Assembly (NCBI GenBank): GCA_938021445.1
Contig: CALIGR010000145.1
Coordinates: 1-6,269 of the forward strand
Source: an uncultured Candidatus Altimarinota bacterium
GTDB taxonomy: Bacteria; Patescibacteriota; Gracilibacteria; UBA4473
Length of the DNA stretch: 6,269 nt
Reading direction: 5' to 3'
In this document: piece after piece, positions 1 through 5,537 of the stretch
Position numbering within the stretch: position 1 is the stretch's first letter
How the letters are laid out: every line of letters starts with the position of its first letter
Made by a program: the position numbers and the translations under genes
The notes under the pieces: generated by a model
Database searches by the model: none
Told to the model about the DNA's origin: nothing
What the model saw: only the letters and a program-made list of their open reading frames with translations

Positions 1-1296
1 AATGTCCGTAAGTTTCTTGAGTGGATTGGGGAGCAAAATGAAGAGCATATCGTCTCTATTCTGGAGAAGGTAGAGTTACATGAAGAACTGAGTATTCCGA
101 TCAGGCCAGACCCACTACCAAAGGATCAAAAAGCAATACAAATCATGACCGCTCATAAGTCGAAAGGCCTTGAGTTTGAAGTGGTGTTCGTCCCTGGACT
201 TGAAGATAAGAAATGGGGAAATCCAAGAAGTTTTGGAGGGATACCTTTACCGCAGCTAAACGTTCAGGACTTTGACCCAAATGACGAAGAGCGGCGTTTG
301 TTTTTTGTGGCGCTGACTCGAGCTAAATCAAAAATATTTCTGAGTTACAGTGAGTCAGATTTCTCAGGGAGAGCACAGAGTCCTTCACAGTTTTTACATG
401 AGATTTCAGCAGAACTAGTTGAGGTTTCAGACGAAATTCAAGAAGATATCTACTCACTGCTTCCGACTTTTTACACCAAAAATGAAGCGCAGTTTTCACT
501 GGAAGAAAAATCTATTTTAGAGCCAAAAGTTCATAATTTTACGTGGTCAGCGTCGGCATTGCAGACGTACTTAGACTGCCCGAGAAAGTTTTTGTTTCAG
601 TATCTCTATCGTTTCCCAAGAAAACCGCTGCCGCAATTATCACTCGGGGTGGCGCTTCATGAAGCGCTTGAGAAGTTTTTCAAGCAAGGGGGTTTTGAGA
701 AGTTGGTTTTGTTGTCAGAGTTTGAAAGAGCCCTTCGAGGGCAAAATTTAGATTCCCGAGCTTTTGCAGATTTTGTGGAACACGGTCGAGAAATACTGGA
801 TCAGTATTATGACCAAAAACTAGTGCACTTTGAGACGGAGCATCCATTTGGTTTTGAGCTGGAAACTCACTTGGGAAAACACAGTCCTGAAATCGAAGGC
901 ATTAAAATAAAAGGGACGCTGGATAAAGTTGTGTTTTTGGATGCTGAGAAAAAAAATGTAAAAATAGTCGATTATAAATCAGGAAAACCACGAAGTATAA
1001 AACCAGGAGAAAACTACTGGAGACAGCTCGTTTTTTATGACTTATTGGTTAGACAAAGTAAGGGGCTGAATTGGGAAGTTGAGTCTTGTGGGATTGAATT
1101 TTTAACTCCAGACCCAAGTGGGAAGATTGGGCAGCGTGATTTAGTTGTCTCAGCTGAAGATCGGGGGAAGTTAATTCAGGAGTTGAAGCAGGCGCAGCAA
1201 AGTATCGAGCGTCTTGAGTTTCCGGTGATACCGAATCCCGATGGGGATCCGGAAATAGACTATTGGCAGCATTTGGGGCGTTCGGGGGAGGCGTAG
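1..1296 (+). CDS. UvrD/PcrA-type helicase with C-terminal RecB-like nuclease domain (5' partial)
   Basis: The frame is open from base 1, so the N-terminus, with Walker A and most of the motor, lies outside the window; 431 residues are visible. Residues 46-70 contain superfamily 1 helicase motif V (MTAHKSKGLEFEVVF) and residues 97-113 contain motif VI (ERRLFFVALTRAKSKI), both typical of UvrD/PcrA/Rep. After a linker, residues from about 180 to the end form a PD-(D/E)XK nuclease domain: SALQTYLDCPRKF (185-197), H220 in GVALHEAL, D308 in GTLDKV, D324 and K326 in IVDYKSGK, and a QxxxY motif (Q342, Y346). All canonical RecB-family catalytic positions are therefore present, and nuclease activity is expected. 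Related AddB/Cas4-type domains often bind an Fe-S cluster through late cysteines. Here the tail (FPVIPNPDGDPEIDYW) has none, and only the Cys in LDCP remains at the usual first position. The expected role is DNA unwinding and end processing in recombinational repair. uvrB follows on the same strand after 50 bp. Confidence 0.93.
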   Translation, partial: NVRKFLEWIGEQNEEHIVSILEKVELHEELSIPIRPDPLPKDQKAIQIMTAHKSKGLEFEVVFVPGLEDKKWGNPRSFGGIPLPQLNVQDFDPNDEERRLFFVALTRAKSKIFLSYSESDFSGRAQSPSQFLHEISAELVEVSDEIQEDIYSLLPTFYTKNEAQFSLEEKSILEPKVHNFTWSASALQTYLDCPRKFLFQYLYRFPRKPLPQLSLGVALHEALEKFFKQGGFEKLVLLSEFERALRGQNLDSRAFADFVEHGREILDQYYDQKLVHFETEHPFGFELETHLGKHSPEIEGIKIKGTLDKVVFLDAEKKNVKIVDYKSGKPRSIKPGENYWRQLVFYDLLVRQSKGLNWEVESCGIEFLTPDPSGKIGQRDLVVSAEDRGKLIQELKQAQQSIERLEFPVIPNPDGDPEIDYWQHLGRSGEA

Positions 1297-1314
1297 ATTT
1301 AACTTGCTAAATCT
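1295..1314 (+). promoter_or_regulatory. Small AT-rich hairpin at the end of the helicase-nuclease gene
   Basis: AGATTTA (1295-1301) and TAAATCT (1308-1314) form a perfect 7-bp inverted repeat around a 6-nt loop, overlapping the TAG stop of the helicase-nuclease gene and followed by TTTC. It could be a weak terminator or attenuator before uvrB. The stem is AT-rich and the U-tract is very short, so it may be chance. No convincing -35/-10 pair was seen in the rest of the 50-bp gap. Confidence 0.25.
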
Positions 1315-1346
1315 TTCAAAATAAGCACCATACAGCAACTATTTTT

Positions 1347-3314
1347 ATGGCTGATTTATTTACACTCGCTTCCGACTATAAACCAACTGGAGATCAACCC
1401 CAGGCGATCAAAAAACTCGTTAAAGGACTGAAGAGTGGCTTGCGAGATCAGACGCTTCTGGGGGCAACCGGAACGGGGAAGACTTTTACGATGGCCAATA
1501 TCATTAATCAGGTGCAACGGCCAACGTTGATTTTGGCGCATAACAAAACTTTAGCGGCACAGCTTTGTGCTGAGTTTCAACAGTTTTTCCCGGACAATGC
1601 GGTGAGTTACTTTGTGTCTTATTATGACTACTATCAGCCAGAGGCGTATATCGCGAAGACCGATACTTTTATCGAAAAAGAAGCGACGATCAATGATGAA
1701 ATTACCAAATTTCGTCACGCGGCCACGGTTAATCTTCTGACGCGAAAAGATGTGATCATTATCTCATCGGTCTCTTGTATCTATGGACTTGGGGATGTGG
1801 CCACTTACGAACAATTAGCTTTGACGCTTAAGTCGGGTGAGGTATATCCGCGTCAAAAACTTTTAGCAGACTTGGTAAATATACAGTTTGAGCGAGTGAA
1901 GACCGACTTCAAACGAGGAAGTTTTGAAGTCCTTGGGGATGTGGTGACAATTTTCCCGCCAAATGATGATACGGCGCTTCAGCTTGAGTTTTGGGGAGAT
2001 GACTTGGAAAAAATCACAATGGTGGATGGATTTACTGGGGAAATTTTATCAGAAGTTTCGGAGTGTGTGGTCTTCCCGGCAAAACATCAGGTAACGACCA
2101 GCGATGTGATCGAGCGAGCGACTCAAGAAATAGATAAAGATTTAGAGGCAAGACTTAAAGATCTTAAGTCTACTGGAAACGGTTTAGCGGCACACCGACT
2201 AAACCAACGAACAAAGTACGATATAGAAATGCTTCGAGAGATGGGATATGTAAATGGAATCGAAAACTACACCCGTTATCTTTCTGGTAAAAAAGAAGGA
2301 GAGCCACCAGCGACGCTTTTGGATTATTTCCCAAAAGACCTCTTGGTCTTTGTCGATGAGTCTCATATTTCAATTCCTCAGATTGGTGGAATGTTTAACG
2401 GGAACTTGTCTCGAAAACAGAGCTTAATTGAGCACGGTTTTAGACTGCCGTCGGCGATGGACAATCGTCCGCTTAAGTTCAACGAGTTTGAAGATCGAGT
2501 GAAACAGGCGATCTACGTTTCAGCGACGCCAGGGAAGTATGAGTACGAACACACAAAGAAAGAAAATATAGTCGAGCAGATCATTCGTCCAACGGGGCTT
2601 TTGGATCCAAATATTGAAGTTCGGCCTACTGAAAACCAAATAGATAATCTTATGGAAGAGGTGAGAGCGACGCTTAAAAAGAAAGAGCGGGTGTTGATCA
2701 CTACTGTGACCAAAAAGTCAGCAGAAGATATGTCTGAGTATTTGATCGAGCAAGGAATTAAAGCTAAATATCTGCATTCAGAAATCGATACGCTTGAGAG
2801 AGTTCAGATCCTTACCGAATTACGTCAGGGGGTGATTGAGGTTGTGGTTGGGATTAACTTACTGCGAGAGGGACTCGATCTCCCTGAAGTTTCTTTGATC
2901 TGCATCATGGATGCGGACAAACAAGGATTCCTGCGTTCGCGAGATGCTTTACTACAAATCATCGGTCGAGCCGCACGGAATAGCGAAGGGCGCGTGATCA
3001 TGTACGCCGACAGAGAAACTCCAGCGATGGAGGCGGCGATTGGAGAAACACAAAGACGTCGCACTATACAAGCGGCTCATAATAAAAAACACGGAATTAC
3101 TCCGACGACTATTAAGAAAAAAATTATAGATATTTCAAAAGACTTAGCAGGAGGTAAAGTACGAGACTTTAAGAATGTTAAGAAAGACGGAGACATCCGT
3201 AAACTTATCAGAGAGCTCGATAGTGAGATGGCGCTCTGTACCGAGAACCTCGACTTTGAAAGAGCCGCGCTCCTTCGAGATCAGATCTATGAGCTACAGC
3301 GGAAACTGAAATAA
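1347..3314 (+). CDS. uvrB: UvrABC excinuclease subunit B
   Basis: UvrB is the cytoplasmic damage-verification helicase of nucleotide excision repair: UvrA2 loads it on DNA and it then recruits UvrC. The 655-aa protein is full length (E. coli UvrB is 673 aa). It starts with the family N-terminus (YKPTGDQPQAI, 11-21). Walker A is GATGTGKT at 39-46 with K45. The beta-hairpin is YFVSYYDYYQPEAY, with Y92, Y93, Y95 and Y96 in the positions seen in other UvrBs. Walker B is DESH at 337-340, followed by the family block HGFRLPSAMDNRPL. Motif V is GINLLREGLDLPEVS (502-516) and motif VI is QIIGRAAR (537-544). A C-terminal UVR motif (about 619-654, LDFERAALLRDQIYEL) is the UvrC/UvrA-contact helix pair. 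The ATG at 1347 is chosen because homology begins there. It has no Shine-Dalgarno sequence, being preceded by CAACTATTTTT. The last ten codons are part of a direct repeat with 4449-4478, so the extreme C-terminus may have been supplied by the neighbouring insertion. Confidence 0.98.
   Translation: MADLFTLASDYKPTGDQPQAIKKLVKGLKSGLRDQTLLGATGTGKTFTMANIINQVQRPTLILAHNKTLAAQLCAEFQQFFPDNAVSYFVSYYDYYQPEAYIAKTDTFIEKEATINDEITKFRHAATVNLLTRKDVIIISSVSCIYGLGDVATYEQLALTLKSGEVYPRQKLLADLVNIQFERVKTDFKRGSFEVLGDVVTIFPPNDDTALQLEFWGDDLEKITMVDGFTGEILSEVSECVVFPAKHQVTTSDVIERATQEIDKDLEARLKDLKSTGNGLAAHRLNQRTKYDIEMLREMGYVNGIENYTRYLSGKKEGEPPATLLDYFPKDLLVFVDESHISIPQIGGMFNGNLSRKQSLIEHGFRLPSAMDNRPLKFNEFEDRVKQAIYVSATPGKYEYEHTKKENIVEQIIRPTGLLDPNIEVRPTENQIDNLMEEVRATLKKKERVLITTVTKKSAEDMSEYLIEQGIKAKYLHSEIDTLERVQILTELRQGVIEVVVGINLLREGLDLPEVSLICIMDADKQGFLRSRDALLQIIGRAARNSEGRVIMYADRETPAMEAAIGETQRRRTIQAAHNKKHGITPTTIKKKIIDISKDLAGGKVRDFKNVKKDGDIRKLIRELDSEMALCTENLDFERAALLRDQIYELQRKLK
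3285..3314 (+). repeat. Direct repeat, proximal copy: functional 3' end of uvrB
   Basis: These ten codons (peptide IYELQRKLK plus stop TAA) match 4449-4478 at 25 of 30 bases, and at 25 of 28 within 3286-3313 versus 4450-4477. The 14-bp core CGGAAACTGAAATA is identical. Similarity stops abruptly on both sides. The two copies are 1164 bp apart in the same orientation and bracket the whole wHTH-PRTase gene. Confidence 0.85.
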
Positions 3315-3326
3315 TTTGAAATAAAC

Positions 3327-4367
3327 CTATATTTCTGAGATCACCTCAAAACCTTTTACACTTCCAACAAGTGCCAGGCCATATACTTTTTTTGCGATGT
3401 TTTTGTCTAGTATTTTTTTAGCGGTTTCTTGGAGTGTGGCTCCCGAGCCAACAGCGTCATCTATAAGTAGGCATCTTTCATAAGGTTTGTGAAGCTCAAA
3501 GCCAGGCTCTATGAAAATAGTATCTCGGGCATTTGTGATTCTGTCCTGAGTTTTCTTCAGACTTTTTTGGGCAACCCTTATCTCTCCTACTTTTATAAGT
3601 GGGACTTTTGGTGTCGGTAGCTGAAGCATCTCCTCGATTTTAGGCATAAGACTTAGTTTTCTTGGTATTGAGTGAGGGATGAATCCAACCGTATTTATGT
3701 CCCATTTTTTAATTAAATTTTTAATAGGGGATTCTACTATGTGATAAATTTCGTTAACTAAAGTTTTTTCCTGAGAAAATTTTGCATGTAATATGAGTTC
3801 TGAAAGCTTAGTCCGGCCAAAGATTTCAATGGCAGCAAAATCTAGATAAAAGACTTTTTCTAGTACTTTTACTTCGTAGGTCTCATTGAATTTATTGGTG
3901 GCATTAATGAAATTTTTAGATTTAAATTTCTTTAGATTTTCTAGTGTTTCGAGGTATTTTACTGCAAATTCTGCTACAGTGTAGTTTCTTTGCTCGCACC
4001 ATTTTACAAAACTTGGCAGGCCTCTGTCGATATGACCATTGGGTTGAACTTTTAGCCAGTGGTCTTCGATGCTGTTAAATGAATATTGAATACAGTTATT
4101 TGCGATTTTTTTTGAATGCTTATCTAGCTCATTTTTGAGCTCTGCTATCTGTTTAGTTGATTCTTCTTTTGATAGACCTTTTCGGTTTAAAGTTTTGTAG
4201 TACACTTTTGGTGCCGTTCCAGTTTTTAAAATGCGTCCTTCAATCACTAATTTTTTTAGGTGCCGGTGAATCATAACCTTTCCAACACCAATGTTTTTTT
4301 GTATCTCGTGGGGAGTTGTTGGTTGGTTCGCTTGAATGTATTCAAATATTTTTTCTATTGTGGACAT
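3327..4367 (-). CDS. Winged-HTH protein with C-terminal ComF-like phosphoribosyltransferase domain
   Basis: The 346-aa protein appears soluble, with no signal peptide or membrane segment. Residues 1-60 look like a winged helix-turn-helix: EKIFEYIQANQPTTPHEIQ, then a recognition-helix-like VGKVMIHRHLKKLV, then a wing GRILKTGTAPKVYY. Residues 64-90 are a charged helix, possibly coiled. The middle (about 90-210) is not recognised. The C-terminal third resembles ComF-type PRTases: VGFIPHSIPRKLSL (227-240) sits where ComF has its VPVPL...GFNQ block, QKSLKKTQDRITNA (267-280) resembles the QxxLsxxxRxxN segment, and CLLIDDAVGSGAT (299-311) is a good PRPP-binding loop with D303/D304. Known relatives are either ligand-sensing regulators (PurR of Bacillus, an HTH-PRTase) or ComF, linked to transformation. 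A transcription regulator sensing PRPP or a nucleotide is the best guess, and an enzyme is possible. AGGAAG lies only 1 nt before the ATG, so the Shine-Dalgarno spacing is tight. The gene is AT-rich and bracketed by uvrB-end repeats, suggesting transfer. It lies downstream of pilT on the same strand. Confidence 0.85.
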   Translation of the reverse strand: MSTIEKIFEYIQANQPTTPHEIQKNIGVGKVMIHRHLKKLVIEGRILKTGTAPKVYYKTLNRKGLSKEESTKQIAELKNELDKHSKKIANNCIQYSFNSIEDHWLKVQPNGHIDRGLPSFVKWCEQRNYTVAEFAVKYLETLENLKKFKSKNFINATNKFNETYEVKVLEKVFYLDFAAIEIFGRTKLSELILHAKFSQEKTLVNEIYHIVESPIKNLIKKWDINTVGFIPHSIPRKLSLMPKIEEMLQLPTPKVPLIKVGEIRVAQKSLKKTQDRITNARDTIFIEPGFELHKPYERCLLIDDAVGSGATLQETAKKILDKNIAKKVYGLALVGSVKGFEVISEI

Positions 4368-4386
4368 GCTTCCTGGAAAATAGTTT

Positions 4387-4423
4387 ATAGTACTTAGTAT
4401 ATAGTGTACTATGTACTACGTAC
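4387..4423. promoter_or_regulatory. GTAC-rich symmetric motif cluster upstream of the wHTH-PRTase gene (candidate operator)
   Basis: Four GTAC tetranucleotides start at 4390, 4406, 4413 and 4420 (spacings 16, 7 and 7). ATAGT-GT-ACTAT at 4401-4412 is a perfect 5-bp inverted repeat with a 2-bp centre. ATAGTAC (4387-4393) is also the inverted copy of GTACTAT (4406-4412). The cluster lies 20-56 bp upstream of the wHTH-PRTase start codon, where an autoregulatory operator would be expected. It could equally be a recombination site of the putative insertion. Confidence 0.45.
4396..4401 (-). promoter_or_regulatory. Candidate -10 box for the wHTH-PRTase gene
   Basis: On the minus strand this reads TATACT (five of six matches to TATAAT), about 29 bp upstream of the ATG and inside the GTAC-rich cluster. 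The hexamer 17 bp further upstream (TGTACG, 4424-4419) matches TTGACA poorly, so the promoter is tentative and may need an activator. Confidence 0.3.
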
Positions 4424-4448
4424 AGAAAAATATAAACTTTAGTAAAAA

Positions 4449-4478
4449 GTCTATAAGCTTCAACGGAAACTGAAATAG
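4449..4478 (+). repeat. Direct repeat, distal copy: orphaned relic of a uvrB 3' end
   Basis: Read in register, these codons give V-Y-K-L-Q-R-K-L-K-TAG, against I-Y-E-L-Q-R-K-L-K-TAA at the uvrB end. Of the five differing bases, three are at third codon positions or in the stop codon (CTA/CTT, CAG/CAA, TAA/TAG), as expected if both copies once served as real uvrB ends. The preceding in-register codons are TAA AAA, so nothing is translated through it now. The relic stop lies 3 bp from the convergent pilT stop. Confidence 0.8.
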
Positions 4479-4481
4479 AGT

Positions 4482-5537
4482 TTAAGCGACTTTGTAGGCC
4501 TCTTCGTTGATAACATACTTGAGGGCTTCTTCTTCGGTTATGGTGCCTTCGGTTACGAGTTTTTTGAGTGACTGCTCTAGGGTGGTCATGTTGTACTTTC
4601 GACCGGTTTGGATTTCAGATCTGATCTGGAAGACTTTATTATTTCGGATAAGACTTCGTATTCCAGTGGTTGCGTACAGTGACTCAAAGGCGGCGATGCG
4701 ACCTGATTTGTCTGCTTTTTGGCACAAAACCTGAGAGATAATGCAGGAGATACTTCCGGCGAGCATCGACCGGATTTGACCCTGCTCCTCATAAGGAAAG
4801 GCATCAATGATCTTAGTGATAGAGCTTTCGGCTCCAGAAGTATGAAGGGTGCCGATGACGAAATGCCCTGTTTCGGCTGCTTCCAATGCGAGGCCTATGG
4901 TTTCTTGGTCTCTCATTTCCCCGACAATGATGGTGTCGGGATCTTCTCTGAGAGCTGATTTGAGAGCATTCGCGAAGCTGTGAGTGTTTACTTTAACTTC
5001 ACGCTGGTTGATGAGTGATTTTTTAGATTTGTGGACAAACTCTACTGGGTCTTCAATCATCAAGATGTGATCATCTTTGTGTGTGTTTAATGCGTCGACG
5101 ATGGTTGTCATCGTTGTTGATTTTCCACTTCCAATTGGGCCAGTTACGAGGACTAATCCTCTTTTGTACCGCATGATGCTATCAAGGCCTCCTGGGATAT
5201 TAAGACTTTGCTCCGTGATAACGTTTTCTGAAATGAACCGGAAGACAAAACAGGGACCTTTTAGAGAATAAAAAGCATTACATCGGTACCTTCTATTTTT
5301 TTCGTCTTTAAAACTGTAGTCTATGTCTTTTTCCTCCAAGTAGGTCATCATGACTTCTGGGGTGAGTGTTTGTGCAATCAACGATTCCACCATTTCTTTT
5401 GTCATGATTGGAGTGTTTGGCATCGGTTCAATTTCTCCATTTACTCGAATATACGGAGATTCTCCTGTAGAGAGGTGAAGGTCTGATGCGCCTTTTTTTC
5501 GGCAGGCTTCGAGGATGTTATTTATAGAAAGACTCAT
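4482..5537 (-). CDS. PilT-family type IV pilus ATPase (downstream paralogue)
   Basis: This is a hexameric cytoplasmic ATPase expected at the base of a type IV pilus, where PilT powers retraction for twitching or DNA uptake. The 351-aa length is typical of PilT. The N-terminal PAS-like domain (1-100) has the family signature GASDLHLSTGESPYIRVNGE. Walker A is GPIGSGKST (133-141, K139), the Asp box is IEDPVEF (161-167), Walker B is DTIIVGEMRD (201-210, E207), and the His box is TGHFVIGTLHT with H225 and H232 intact. The C-terminal PilT hallmark AIRNLIRE appears as GIRSLIRN (292-299), followed by the PilT-like IQTGRKYNMTTLEQSL. The start overlaps the stop of the upstream paralogue by 4 bp (ATGA), implying translational coupling in one operon. 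AGG lies 4 nt before the ATG. Its stop lies 3 bp from the uvrB relic. PilU or another retraction-accessory role is possible, so no symbol is assigned. Confidence 0.93.
   Translation of the reverse strand: MSLSINNILEACRKKGASDLHLSTGESPYIRVNGEIEPMPNTPIMTKEMVESLIAQTLTPEVMMTYLEEKDIDYSFKDEKNRRYRCNAFYSLKGPCFVFRFISENVITEQSLNIPGGLDSIMRYKRGLVLVTGPIGSGKSTTMTTIVDALNTHKDDHILMIEDPVEFVHKSKKSLINQREVKVNTHSFANALKSALREDPDTIIVGEMRDQETIGLALEAAETGHFVIGTLHTSGAESSITKIIDAFPYEEQGQIRSMLAGSISCIISQVLCQKADKSGRIAAFESLYATTGIRSLIRNNKVFQIRSEIQTGRKYNMTTLEQSLKKLVTEGTITEEEALKYVINEEAYKVA

Larger units (their letters stand above)
3315..4448. other. Putative inserted segment carrying the wHTH-PRTase gene
   Basis: This is the stretch between the two copies of the uvrB 3' end. 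It holds one gene on the minus strand plus its upstream region. It is more AT-rich than its surroundings: hand-counted G+C is 13/60 at 3901-3960, 18/60 at 3841-3900 and 19/60 at 4141-4200, against 33/60 in uvrB at 1441-1500 and 31/60 in pilT at 4861-4920. No integrase, transposase or terminal inverted repeat is visible, so if it moved, it did so using functions encoded elsewhere or by general or illegitimate recombination. The status as an insertion is inferred from the repeat and composition. Confidence 0.6.

Noticed and set aside
540..1296. Separate Cas4-like gene
   Set aside because: The nuclease domain is in the same continuous frame as helicase motifs V and VI, so it is part of one fused protein.
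3318..3335. GAAATA...TATTTC 6-bp inverted repeat between the convergent uvrB and wHTH-PRTase genes as a bidirectional terminator
   Set aside because: The stem is short and entirely AT-rich apart from one pair, and no U-tract follows on the plus strand. It is too weak to call.
3315..4448. Insertion sequence or classical transposon
   Set aside because: No transposase and no terminal inverted repeats are visible. The flanking repeat is a codon-aligned gene end, much longer than a usual target-site duplication and diverged.
4507..4958. Plus-strand open frames antisense to pilT
   Set aside because: They have no family resemblance and lie opposite a strongly conserved ATPase, so they are shadow frames. 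The same applies to minus-strand frames opposite uvrB.
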